From Kribbella caucasensis (GTDB lineage Bacteria > Actinomycetota > Actinomycetes > Propionibacteriales > Kribbellaceae), in NCBI RefSeq assembly GCF_004361855.1, contig NZ_SNWQ01000002.1, positions 62,001 through 126,000 of the forward strand: 64,000 bases of DNA, read 5' to 3'. How positions within the stretch are numbered: the first letter of the stretch is position 1; every line of letters starts with the position of its first letter. Made by a program: the position numbers and the translations under genes. Shown here in pieces: positions 52,580-61,035 of the stretch. The notes below the pieces were generated by a model, which was given only the letters and a program-made list of their open reading frames with translations, did not search any database and was not told the DNA's origin.

Positions 52580-52700
52580 CCGCCGGCAAACGCCGGGGCG
52601 AAATCAATGACGGAACGCCGGTATCTGGGCACCCGCTGCCATCGGCCGGCTTCGGCTGGAGAAACGCATTCGGAGAGGTCGCGGATGCAATTCGGAGGAT

Positions 52701-55094
52701 TCACTGCTTTGCGGTGAGTCGGGCGCGGAGGGCTTCGGCGTCATGGGGGATGTTGTTGGTTTCGAAGATGGTGATCGCTCGTTCACGGAGCGCGCGGGCT
52801 TCGTCGGGGGTGTTGGTCGCGTCCAGGATGTCGGCCAGGACGGCGAGCACCGAGCCTTGGCGGAAGGTGTCGCCGTACTTTTCGGCCAGCCGCAGGGCCT
52901 CACGAGCCGACTGTTCGGCCTCGGCGTGCCGTCCGAGGGTGAACCGGGCTGTGCTCAGGTGATGCAGGGCCTCGGACAGGCCGATCGGGTCCTGCTCGTC
53001 CGCGAAGACGTCGAGGGCCGCGTTCAGATGGTCGATGCCGCGCTCGATCTGACCGTTCTCCAGATAGCTGGTCGCGGCGACGCGTTGCCGGCGGCCGAGC
53101 GAACGACGGTTGCCGGCGGCAATGGCTAGGTCGAAGCTGGCCTGGAATGCCGCTGCCGCGTCGTCGGCCCGGCCGACCCGGTTGTAGAGAACGCCCAATG
53201 CCAGGTGGCTGGTGCCGAGCACCGTCGGATCACTTGCCCGGCCGGCCAGCTCCAGTCCGCGCTCGCCCCAGCTGATCGCTTCGTCGATCCGATCGAGGCG
53301 TTCGCAGACATGGCTCAGGCTGGAACAACTCCTCGCCATACCGGCCAGGTCACCCGCCTTCTCGAACAACTCGAACCCTCGCAGCAGGCCTGACCGGCCG
53401 TCCTCGAAGTGGCCTTGCTCCACCTCGGGAATCGCGCGGTCGTGCACCAGCCAACCCGCGGTCGCCGGATCACGCTCGACGTCGACGGCTTCGAGCGCGT
53501 AGTCGTAGATCAGGCGCATCTTCTTCCACAGCGCCCTGATCTCCAGGTAGCCGAACAGTCCCAGGGCGAGGGACGGTCCGAAACGTTCGGCCAGTCCCGG
53601 TACGCCGATCGCGCGCCGGTAGAGATCGACGATCCCGTCGATCTCGGCGTCGATCCAGGCCAGAGCCGATCCGACGTCCGCGAACTCCGGAACTCCGGTC
53701 TCATCGAGCGCCCGGGGTGGACGGCGTCCGCTCCAGGGATGGGTGAGGCGATGGATCCGCCACGACGCCGCGACATAGAATTCGAGACCGCGCTCGATCG
53801 CGGCGACCCGCTCCGTACTACGCGGCGCCGCGCCGAGTCGTTCGCCCGCGTAGGTGCGGAGTAGATCGTGCATCCGGTACCGGCGTGGGCCGATCGAGTC
53901 GAGCAGATGCAGGTCGACCAACCGCTCGAGCAGGTCCTCGGCGCCTGCTTCGTCGACGTCCAGGAGTCTGGCGATCAGCTGCACGGAGATCTCCGAACCC
54001 TCGGCAAGACTCAGCAGGTCGAAGGCGCGGACCGCGTCCCGGTCGATCTGGTTCGGGCTGGCGAGCAGTTCGTCCAGCGAACCCGCGAAGCTGGCGCGGA
54101 CACCGGAATGGTCCAGCCCGAGCTCGTCGAGCCGACGGTGCTCGTCCTGGAGCTGGTCCGCGATGTGCTTCAGCAACCAGTTCGGCCGGGCCGCGAGCCG
54201 GGCGCCGACCAGCCGGATCGCGAGCGGAAGACCACCGGTCAAGGTGAAGACCTCGCGTGCGGCCTTGCCCTCCGCGGCCACCCGTTGCTGGCCAGCGACG
54301 CTGGAGAGGAGCTGGAGGGAGTCTTGTTCGGCCAGTGCCGACAATCTGACGATCAGACTGCCGGGCAGACTGGCGAGGAACCGCCGACTGGTCACGATCG
54401 TGGCGCAGCCGGGATCGCCCGGGAGCAAAGGCGTGACCTGGTCAACGGAGTTCGCGTCGTCGAGCAGGATCAGCATCCGGCGTCCGGCCAGCCGCGAGCG
54501 GTACATCGTCGCCATCTCGTCGACGCCGCCGGGAATTGCCTCGTGCCGGACGTCGAGGGATCGGAGCAACTGTCCGAGTGCCTCGCTCGGAGTCAACGCC
54601 GCGCCCGGATCGTACCCGCGGAGCTTGACGTACAGCTGGCCGTCGGGGAAGTACTTGGCGGCCAGATGCCCTCCGTGGACAGCGAGTGTGGTCTTCCCAA
54701 CCCCACCCATCCCGGTGACTACAGTCAGCGTGCCGGCCCGGCGGATGGCGGCCAGTACGGTGGCGAGCTCGGCCTCGCGACCGGTGAAGTCGGCAACAGT
54801 CGGTGGAAGCTGCCAGGGGATGTCGAGCTGGGGGACGGCCGGCTCCTGCTTCGGCCGAGCGGCCGCACCGGCACGTGGCCGGCCGGCCAGGAGCAGAACC
54901 TGCTCGGCTTCCTGGTCGAGCCGCAGAGCTGCTGCCAGGGCGCGGATGGTCTCCTTGCGAGGACGGTTCCGTACTCCGCGTTCGAGCAGGCTGACCGCTT
55001 GCTCGCTCAGCCCGGCCACCTCGGCCAGCCCGGCCTGGGTCAGACCCGCGTCGAGTCGGTGGCGCCGCAGCAACTCGCCGAACGACTGGCTCAT
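52701..55094 (-). CDS. XRE HTH-NB-ARC-TPR protein (STAND NTPase)
   Basis: Large signal-transduction ATPase of 797 residues. An N-terminal XRE HTH (about 5-60: LRRHRLDAGLTQAGLAEVAGLSEQAVSLLERG) is followed by an NB-ARC/AfsR-type NTPase: Walker A TGMGGVGKTT (127-136), Walker B RRMLILLDDA, and a GLPLAIRLVGARL motif. A winged-helix segment (MHDLLRTYAGERL) and tetratricopeptide repeats (about 540-790) complete it. This layout is shared by regulators of secondary metabolism and by bacterial NLR-like defence proteins. The HTH favours a transcriptional role, but no target genes adjoin. The ATG at 55094 follows GGAGGTG. Confidence 0.9.
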   Translation of the reverse strand: MSQSFGELLRRHRLDAGLTQAGLAEVAGLSEQAVSLLERGVRNRPRKETIRALAAALRLDQEAEQVLLLAGRPRAGAAARPKQEPAVPQLDIPWQLPPTVADFTGREAELATVLAAIRRAGTLTVVTGMGGVGKTTLAVHGGHLAAKYFPDGQLYVKLRGYDPGAALTPSEALGQLLRSLDVRHEAIPGGVDEMATMYRSRLAGRRMLILLDDANSVDQVTPLLPGDPGCATIVTSRRFLASLPGSLIVRLSALAEQDSLQLLSSVAGQQRVAAEGKAAREVFTLTGGLPLAIRLVGARLAARPNWLLKHIADQLQDEHRRLDELGLDHSGVRASFAGSLDELLASPNQIDRDAVRAFDLLSLAEGSEISVQLIARLLDVDEAGAEDLLERLVDLHLLDSIGPRRYRMHDLLRTYAGERLGAAPRSTERVAAIERGLEFYVAASWRIHRLTHPWSGRRPPRALDETGVPEFADVGSALAWIDAEIDGIVDLYRRAIGVPGLAERFGPSLALGLFGYLEIRALWKKMRLIYDYALEAVDVERDPATAGWLVHDRAIPEVEQGHFEDGRSGLLRGFELFEKAGDLAGMARSCSSLSHVCERLDRIDEAISWGERGLELAGRASDPTVLGTSHLALGVLYNRVGRADDAAAAFQASFDLAIAAGNRRSLGRRQRVAATSYLENGQIERGIDHLNAALDVFADEQDPIGLSEALHHLSTARFTLGRHAEAEQSAREALRLAEKYGDTFRQGSVLAVLADILDATNTPDEARALRERAITIFETNNIPHDAEALRARLTAKQ

Positions 55095-55422
55095 GCGGTC
55101 ACCTCCCCGTCGTATACACACCGCTCGCCAACTCTAGGTCGGAACCGCGCGTTGATGCGGCCCGTTATCGACAGGTCAGAACGACCGGCATAGTCCAATT
55201 CAAACAGTCGTTGGATGCCGGAACGCGGAATGACGGGCGAGTTGCGAGGGTGTCGAGGCGAGGTGACGTCGCACTGGACGGCCGCCCAGGATTAGCACTA
55301 AGTGTTCACAGAGAAACCCTCTGTGTGCAAACCAGTGTGTTCATTGGTCTTGTCGAGACATGTGACCAAATTGCAAAGACCCCGGTTTTTGCCGGGGTCC
55401 TCGCTGTGCGTAGCCGCCTGAC
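55095..55422. other. Gap upstream of the STAND gene and downstream of bL37
   Basis: No gene was found in these 328 bases. They contain the bL37 terminator (listed separately) and a small hairpin CACAGAG / CTCTGTG at 55307-55325 in a comparatively AT-rich stretch (55291-55380). The latter could be part of a small RNA or the STAND promoter, but evidence is weak. Confidence 0.4.
55378..55399 (-). terminator. Terminator of the bL37 gene
   Basis: GACCCCGG / CCGGGGTC is a perfect 8-bp stem with a six-base loop, 24 bases past the bL37 stop. On the minus strand it is followed by TTTGCAATTTGG, giving a partial T-tract. Confidence 0.75.
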
Positions 55423-55497
55423 TCAGGCGTTCGGACGCTTTCCGTGGTTAGCGCCCTTCTTCTTGCGTCCGCGACGCTTACGTCCGGTCTTGCCCAT
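55423..55497 (-). CDS. Ribosomal protein bL37 (24 residues)
   Basis: Microprotein of 24 residues: the start MGKTGRKRRGRKKK is extremely basic, and it ends ANHGKRPNA, the same C-terminus as mycobacterial bL37, a small 50S subunit component found near domain II of 23S rRNA. The ATG at 55497 has a perfect AAGGAGG seven bases upstream, and the gene has its own terminator, so it is a true monocistronic gene. A TATGGT on the minus strand at 55548-55543 may be its -10. It is easily missed because of its size. Confidence 0.93.
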   Translation of the reverse strand: MGKTGRKRRGRKKKGANHGKRPNA

Positions 55498-55744
55498 TAG
55501 AAAGCCTCCTTGTAACAACTGCAAAGAGTCACAGTCTCTCATACCATAAAGGTGTCTTCACCGCAGTGCGGCGAGTCTCGGTCTGGCCTACAGTGTTTCG
55601 CGGCGCGCCTGATGAGCAAAATCATGACGAGTCAGCGAAGTGCTGTCTGCCCCCCTGTGCCCACTTTCCGGTGGGCACAAGACCGCGACCGCTGATCGGA
55701 GGTGACCTGACGTGTTTGGTAGTGACGCCTGGGAGTGGTGACGG

Positions 55745-55750
55745 TTACAG
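55745..55750 (+). promoter_or_regulatory. -10 element for the leaderless HD-GYP gene
   Basis: TACAGT ends seven bases before the GTG at 55758; no ribosome site is present. Confidence 0.5.
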
Positions 55751-55757
55751 TTCCTGC

Positions 55758-57107
55758 GTGAACAGCCGCTGGCCGCTCCGTCTGACGGTGGCGTTCAGCG
55801 CTGGTATCGCGACCGTGGCACTGTTCGTCGCCCTTTTCCATACCAGGCCTGACGCCCCGACGTTAACGCTTGGCCTGCTCCTGTTGGTGGGGGCCCTACT
55901 CCGGTCCAAGGTCGGTCCCGTCCGGGCGTCGTTGGACTACGTGGTCGGTATCGCGCTGTTCCTCTTGTCCGGTGTGGCGGCCGCTGTGGTCGTTTCGGTT
56001 CTCCTTCCTCTCACTCAAGATCGTCGACTGCCGCTGATGCGGCGGGTCTTCAACGGCGCCATGGCCGTCCTCTGTGCGTCTGCCGCGGGTCTTGTCTTCC
56101 TCCGGGCGGGTGGTGTCCAGGGCAAGGAAGTTCTGGAGTCCCCGGGCCGGGCGATGTTCGCCGCCACCATGGCCATCATCACGTGGCTGGCGGTCAGTGC
56201 TGTGCTGATGTGTCTCGTGCTGTGGCTGGACCGCGGTGCGACCTCCCCGCTCGACTTCCTTCGCAAGGTGGCCGCCCCCACCGTCCTGCCGATGATGGGC
56301 TACGGCCTGCTCGGCGTACTGCTCGCCGTCGTCTGGATCGGTGGGCTCGGGATCGGCGCGGCTATCCTGGTCGTCGTTCCGTTGCTGGTGGCCCGCTGGA
56401 CGCTGTCCCTGTACGAGGCCGAGCGGAACGCCCAGGCGGCGACGATGCGGGCCTTCATCCAGGTGATCGAGACCAAGGACCTCTACACCCGCGGTCACTC
56501 CGAACGGGTGAGCGAAGGCGTCGGGATGCTCGGCCGGCATCTGAAACTGAGCGAGAACCGGCAGCAGGCCCTCGAGCACGCGGGCCTGCTGCACGATGTT
56601 GGGAAGGTCGGCGTGCCGACGAACATCATCCGCAAACCCGGTCGTCTCGACGCGTCGGAGATGGACGCCATTCGCCTGCACCCCGCCCGCGGGGTCGAGC
56701 TGATCGGCAACATCCCCTTCCTCGAAGAGGTCAAGTCGGCCGTGCTGCACCATCACGAGAAGTTCGACGGGTCCGGCTATCCGGCCGGCCTCAGCGGCCA
56801 GAACATTCCGTACTTCGCGCGGATCATCGGCATCGTGGACGCGTTCGACTCGCTGACCTCGACGCGTTCGTATCGACCCGCCCGGGATATCGAGGAGACC
56901 TTGCAGATCCTGTTGCAGGACCGGTACACGCACTTCGATCCGCACCTGGTCGACGCGTTCGTCGAGGTCATCCGGGCGCGCGGCTGGGTGACGGTGACCG
57001 ACCAGCCGGAGCCCGATAGCACGGTTCAGGCGGCCATCGACCACGACGACCTCAGTCTCGGCAGCGGCGGCGGTGCCACAGGTTCCGCCGCGGGTCCCGG
57101 GGCCTAG
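55758..57107 (+). CDS. Membrane HD-GYP domain phosphohydrolase
   Basis: Protein of 449 residues with seven or so membrane helices (about 8-215), a short coiled linker, and a cytoplasmic HD-GYP domain (about 225-410). Catalytic features are intact: GHSERVSEGV, LLHDVGKVGVP (H279, D280), HHHEKFDGSGYPAG (GYP at 340-342) and DAFDSLTSTRSYR. It should hydrolyse cyclic di-GMP or a related cyclic dinucleotide. The GTG at 55758 lies seven bases after TACAGT (leaderless). Reading the frame from further upstream adds an unconvincing N-terminus. It abuts the next gene, a degenerate paralogue, with no intervening base. Confidence 0.9.
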   Translation: MNSRWPLRLTVAFSAGIATVALFVALFHTRPDAPTLTLGLLLLVGALLRSKVGPVRASLDYVVGIALFLLSGVAAAVVVSVLLPLTQDRRLPLMRRVFNGAMAVLCASAAGLVFLRAGGVQGKEVLESPGRAMFAATMAIITWLAVSAVLMCLVLWLDRGATSPLDFLRKVAAPTVLPMMGYGLLGVLLAVVWIGGLGIGAAILVVVPLLVARWTLSLYEAERNAQAATMRAFIQVIETKDLYTRGHSERVSEGVGMLGRHLKLSENRQQALEHAGLLHDVGKVGVPTNIIRKPGRLDASEMDAIRLHPARGVELIGNIPFLEEVKSAVLHHHEKFDGSGYPAGLSGQNIPYFARIIGIVDAFDSLTSTRSYRPARDIEETLQILLQDRYTHFDPHLVDAFVEVIRARGWVTVTDQPEPDSTVQAAIDHDDLSLGSGGGATGSAAGPGA

Positions 57108-58373
57108 ATGAGCGAGGTGGTAGAGCGCAGGCTGGGCAGCGGCGCGGTCCTGATCCTCGCCGGTGGAGTGCTCGGGCTGGCGGCGCTGATCATCACGGTT
57201 CGGCGGGGCGTCACGGAATGGCCCTACGCGCTGACGTTCGGCATCCTGATCGCGATCGGCGAAATGGTCCAGTTCCGCGTCGACCGGAGCCGGAACCGGG
57301 CGCCGATCGCAACCAGCGCCGCCCTCGGGTACGCCGTACTGCGCGGCCCGGAGGTAGGGATCCCACCGGACGTCGCCCAAGTCATCGCCGTCACCGGAAT
57401 CGCCACCCTGGCAGGTGTCCTGCCCCGAGTGATCGCGGGCATGCGCTGGGACATCGTCGTGTCCTGCCGCCGGGTGCTGTCGGTGGCAGGTGCGGCCGCG
57501 GTCTTCTCGGCGGTCACGCCGATTGATCTGTACTGGACCGGATCCTGGCGTCATGCCCTTCCGCTGACCGGCGCCATGCTGCTCGCGGTTCTCGGCGCCG
57601 CCACGATGGACGCGCTGATCGGTGCCGGCCAAGCGACCGAGAAGTTCAACCAGCCGTTCCCCGCCGCCTTGCGCGATGAGGTCGTGATGGCCGGCCGGAT
57701 CGGCATGGCGATGGGGATCAGCGGCATCCTGCTGGCCTGCGGAACGTCCTTGCTCGGACTGTGGGGACCGCCGCTCGTCGTTGTCCCGCTTTTCCTGACC
57801 CAGTTCGCGTTCCGGCGATTCGCATCGGCGCAGCGGACCTATCGGACAACCGTGCGTTCGATGGCGCGCAGTACGGAGATCGCGGGGTTCAGCAGTCCCG
57901 GGCAGAACGCGCGGACCGCACAGCTGGCGGTGACCCTCGGGCATGACTTGGGGTTGACGCCGGCGCGGATGGAGGCGTTGGAGTATGCCGCGCTGCTGTC
58001 GGGGGTGGGGCAGTTGGCGTTGGCGGATCCTAGTCCGGGTGGGGCGTCGTTGCTGCGGAGCCGGGGGGAGCGGCAGCAGGCGGCGGAGATCGGTGCCTCG
58101 ATCATCGAACGGTCGGGGGTGCTGGATCACGTGGCGGAGATCGTGCGGCACTCCAACGATCCGTATCGGCAGGGCCGGGCGAACAACTCCGACATCCCGG
58201 TGGAGAGCGGAATCGTCAACGTGGCCTTGGCGTACGAGCAGCTGGTTGGCGAGGGCAACGGTCAGAGTCCGGAGAAGGCGATGGAGTCGATCGGGCTGGG
58301 GATCGGCGCGGAGTACGACCCGGTCGTGGTGGAGTCACTCCGCCGGGTGATCGGTCGCGGTTTTCGTTTCTAG
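57108..58373 (+). CDS. Membrane protein with degenerate HD-GYP-like domain
   Basis: Protein of 421 residues with the same layout as its neighbour: seven or so membrane helices (about 12-245), then an HD-fold region. The catalytic residues are lost: where the upstream protein has LLHDVGK, this one reads LLSGVGQLALADP, and no GYP motif follows (VRHSNDPYRQGRANN). It is probably non-catalytic and may pair with or regulate the active HD-GYP protein. The ATG at 57108 directly follows the upstream stop. Its 3' end overlaps the convergent DUF5317-like gene by 39 bases. Confidence 0.82.
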   Translation: MSEVVERRLGSGAVLILAGGVLGLAALIITVRRGVTEWPYALTFGILIAIGEMVQFRVDRSRNRAPIATSAALGYAVLRGPEVGIPPDVAQVIAVTGIATLAGVLPRVIAGMRWDIVVSCRRVLSVAGAAAVFSAVTPIDLYWTGSWRHALPLTGAMLLAVLGAATMDALIGAGQATEKFNQPFPAALRDEVVMAGRIGMAMGISGILLACGTSLLGLWGPPLVVVPLFLTQFAFRRFASAQRTYRTTVRSMARSTEIAGFSSPGQNARTAQLAVTLGHDLGLTPARMEALEYAALLSGVGQLALADPSPGGASLLRSRGERQQAAEIGASIIERSGVLDHVAEIVRHSNDPYRQGRANNSDIPVESGIVNVALAYEQLVGEGNGQSPEKAMESIGLGIGAEYDPVVVESLRRVIGRGFRF

Positions 58374-58985
58374 TTCCTGCCAAGTCGGTGTGGGTTCGGT
58401 AGGGATATGGCCCGCGCCGTCCATCCCGGCGTACAGGAGTAAGGCGGCGCCGGCGGCGATGAGGACGTCGCCGGGGCTGACGGCCTGGCTGAGCCAGGGG
58501 AGGGCGACCGGTACGACGTCGCCCAGCCACGGCAGGACTGTGTGGGGGCCGGACAGCTCGTGGCGGGGATCGTTGACGGCCGAGGCCGACACGCCGGCGC
58601 GGGCGAGAGCGGCGACGGAGACAGGCATGGCGCCGTTCAGGATGACGACCATCGCGTTGCTCAGGAAGCCGATTGCGAGCAAGGCGACACCCGGCCGGAG
58701 CAGGTTCAGGCGGAGGAACACGATGATGCAGAGGGCCGAGCCGATCAGGCCGACGGGGTAGGCGATGCCCCCGGTGATCGAGCCGAGGAGCTGGCCGGTC
58801 GCCGCGGCGGCGAGCCAATGCAGGCCGACGAGGGTGTTGTCGGCCAGCGCGGTGAAGCGGCCACCCGTGAGGAGCGCCGCCCCCGCGGCCAGCACCATGA
58901 CGAGGAGAACCAGCAACACCCTCGCGATTCTGCCCCGCCGTACGACGCATCCGGCGTACCCCTGTGCTTCTGAGCGTGTCGACAT
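58335..58985 (-). CDS. DUF5317-like membrane protein
   Basis: Membrane protein of 216 residues with five helices: an N-terminal pair (RVLLVLLVMVLAAGAALLTGGRFTAL), LVGLHWLAAAATGQLLG, YPVGLIGSALCIIVFLRLNLLRPGVALLAIGFLSNAMVVILNGAMPV, and a final one before GAGHIPTEPTP. The GGRFTALAD and NAxVxxxNGAMPV phrases match DUF5317. The start is uncertain: the ATG at 58985 lies just after a strong hairpin without a good ribosome site, and a GTG at 58919 fits the usual family N-terminus better. It overlaps the convergent HD-like gene by 39 bases. Confidence 0.75.
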   Translation of the reverse strand: MSTRSEAQGYAGCVVRRGRIARVLLVLLVMVLAAGAALLTGGRFTALADNTLVGLHWLAAAATGQLLGSITGGIAYPVGLIGSALCIIVFLRLNLLRPGVALLAIGFLSNAMVVILNGAMPVSVAALARAGVSASAVNDPRHELSGPHTVLPWLGDVVPVALPWLSQAVSPGDVLIAAGAALLLYAGMDGAGHIPTEPTPTWQELETKTATDHPAE

Positions 58986-58996
58986 AACCGCAAAGC

Positions 58997-59032
58997 GTGA
59001 TGGGCGGCACACACCAGTGTGCCGCCCATCAC
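58997..59032. terminator. Terminator hairpin after the symporter operon
   Basis: GTGATGGGCGGCACAC and its exact complement form a perfect 16-bp stem with a four-base loop, nine bases after the symporter stop and eleven before the candidate ATG of the DUF5317-like gene. Confidence 0.8.
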
Positions 59033-59040
59033 CACACACC

Positions 59041-60690
59041 TCAGGACTTGGCGGTGGCCCCGCCCTCGTCCAGCAGTTCGGGCAGATCCTTCACGCCCGG
59101 GTCGCCCGCATCGGCCGTGTAGTCGGACGCATGGGTCGAGTCGACGCCGTCCACCACCTTCAGCGCCTTGAAGACCAGCGTCAGCACGATCACCACGACC
59201 AGGTTGATGACGAGCGCCGTCAACGCGATGTACGCCTGCTTGTCGGTCCCCGGGATGTTCGCCAGCGATCCGCCGAAGTGCTTGCCGGTCACCGGATTGA
59301 CCACGTTGTACGCCCTGATCGTGCCGTACACCATCGCCACCGCCCAGCCGGCCAGCAACGCCCAGCGGTGGAACCACCGGGTGAACAGGCCGCCCACGAT
59401 CGCCGGGAACGTCTGCAGGATCCAGATCCCGCCGAGCAGTTGCAGGTTGAGCGAGATCGTCTTGTCCATCCCGAGCACGAAGATCAGCGCGCCGAACTTC
59501 ACCAGTAGTGACGCGAGCTTCGACACCTTCGCCTCCTGGGCCGGGGTGGCGTCCGGCTTCAGGAAGTCGCGATAGATGTTGCGGGTGAACAGGTTCGCGG
59601 CCGCGATCGACATGATTGCCGCCGGCACCAGTGCGCCGACCGCGATCGCCGCGAACGCGATCCCGGCGAACCAGGACGGGAACTCCTGGTCGAACAGCCG
59701 CGGGATCGCCAGCTGCGGGTTGTTCAGCCCGTCGAGACCCTTGATGTTGACCTGGGCCTTGATCGCCATGAACCCGAGCAGCGCCAGCAACCCGAGCAGC
59801 AGCGAGTACGCCGGCAGGATCGCCGCGTTCCGCCGGACCACGTTCCGGTTCTTGGTCGACAGCACCGCGGTCACCGAGTGCGGATACATGAACAACGCCA
59901 GCGCGGATCCGAGTGCCAGCGTCCAGTACGCCGAGTAGCCCGCCTCGCCCGGGATGAACGCGCCGGTCGGCTTCCCGGTGGCGGGGTTCTGCGTCTCCAT
60001 CTTCGTCTTGGCCGCGTCGAAGATGGAGTCCCAGCCGCCGAGCGCGTGCGGCAGGTAGAGGATCGCGACCGCGATGACGAGGTAGATCAGGCCGTCCTTG
60101 ACGAAGGCGATCATCGCCGGTGCCCGCAGACCCGACGAGTACGTGTACGCCGCCAGCACCGCGAACGCGATCAGCAACGGAAGGTCCTTGGCCAGCAGGT
60201 TGTCGCCGCCCAGACCCATCGTCTCGAACACGGCCTGCATGCCGACCAGCTGCAACGCGATGTACGGCATGGTGGCCAGGATCCCGGTGACCGCGACGGC
60301 CAGCGAGAGCCCGCGACTGCCGTACCGGCCGCCGACGAAGTCCGCCGGAGTCACGTAACCGTGGCGGTGCGAGACCGACCAGAGCCGGGCCATGAAGATG
60401 AAGATGATCGGGTAGACCACGATCGTGTACGGCACGGCGAAGAAGCCGCTGATCGCACCGGTCGCGTACATCGCGGCCGGGACGGCGATGAACGTGTAGG
60501 CCGTGTAGAGGTCACCGCCGAGCAGGAACCAGGTGATGAAGGTGCCGAAACCCCGGCCGCCCAGACCCCATTCGTCCAGGCTCTCCAGGTCCCCGGTCCG
60601 CCGCCAGCGCGCGGCCATGAAGCCCATCGCGGTGACCGCGCCGAAGATCAGGATGACGATGCTCAGCTGAACCCAGTTGACGTCGTTCAC
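59041..60690 (-). CDS. mctP: Sodium:solute symporter, MctP monocarboxylate type
   Basis: Integral membrane transporter of 549 residues with about 13 helices of the SSS family. Diagnostic stretches include WGLGGRGFGTFITWFLLGGDLYTAYTFIAVPAAMY and TPADFVGGRYGSRGLSLAVA, together with GALVPAAIMSIAAANLFTRNIYRDF. The match is to MctP-type uptake systems for lactate, pyruvate and similar acids, which are encoded with a DUF3311 partner as here. An acidic C-terminal tail (about 515-549) is cytoplasmic. The GTG at 60690 overlaps the partner's stop (GTGA). Confidence 0.88.
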   Translation of the reverse strand: MNDVNWVQLSIVILIFGAVTAMGFMAARWRRTGDLESLDEWGLGGRGFGTFITWFLLGGDLYTAYTFIAVPAAMYATGAISGFFAVPYTIVVYPIIFIFMARLWSVSHRHGYVTPADFVGGRYGSRGLSLAVAVTGILATMPYIALQLVGMQAVFETMGLGGDNLLAKDLPLLIAFAVLAAYTYSSGLRAPAMIAFVKDGLIYLVIAVAILYLPHALGGWDSIFDAAKTKMETQNPATGKPTGAFIPGEAGYSAYWTLALGSALALFMYPHSVTAVLSTKNRNVVRRNAAILPAYSLLLGLLALLGFMAIKAQVNIKGLDGLNNPQLAIPRLFDQEFPSWFAGIAFAAIAVGALVPAAIMSIAAANLFTRNIYRDFLKPDATPAQEAKVSKLASLLVKFGALIFVLGMDKTISLNLQLLGGIWILQTFPAIVGGLFTRWFHRWALLAGWAVAMVYGTIRAYNVVNPVTGKHFGGSLANIPGTDKQAYIALTALVINLVVVIVLTLVFKALKVVDGVDSTHASDYTADAGDPGVKDLPELLDEGGATAKS

Positions 60691-60950
60691 TTGGCGCCCT
60701 CCCCGGGCTTACCGAGACCCTGGGCGGCCCGGCGCCGCCGTTCCTCCCGGATCACCAGCTGGTAGGCGATACTCACGGTGATCGCGGAGATGAACACCCA
60801 CATCAGCTGGTACCAGTAGAAGAACGGGAAACCCCACAACCGGGGTTCGTCCCTGGCATAGGTGGAGACCAGCAGCGGTACCACGACCGAGACCGCCAGC
60901 ACGACGCCGGCGATCCAGTACGCGGGTCTGACCGCGGACAGCTTTGACAC
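60687..60950 (-). CDS. DUF3311 small membrane subunit of the symporter
   Basis: Two-helix membrane protein of 87 residues. Helices lie at about 10-30 (YWIAGVVLAVSVVVPLLVSTY) and 43-68, with the DUF3311 phrase PRLWGFPFFYWYQLMWVFISA between and inside them, and a basic cytoplasmic tail (IREERRRRAAQG). DUF3311 proteins are small partners of SSS transporters. The GTG at 60950 follows GGAGG. It overlaps mctP by four bases. Confidence 0.87.
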   Translation of the reverse strand: MSKLSAVRPAYWIAGVVLAVSVVVPLLVSTYARDEPRLWGFPFFYWYQLMWVFISAITVSIAYQLVIREERRRRAAQGLGKPGEGAK

Positions 60951-61035
60951 AGCTACCTCCTCGGGGGCACAAGGCGCAACGGAGCACGCTACCGTCAGGC
61001 ACAAGACGGTTACCAGCCCGAGTTCAGGAGTGAGA

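Noticed and set aside
55291..55380. Small RNA gene in the AT-rich stretch upstream of the STAND gene
   Set aside because: Only a 7-bp hairpin is visible and there is no clear promoter; the nearby strong hairpin belongs to bL37.
55896..58151. 751-residue open frame opposite the two HD-domain genes
   Set aside because: Composition is typical of a shadow frame, rich in Arg, His, Asp and Gly, with no recognisable domain.
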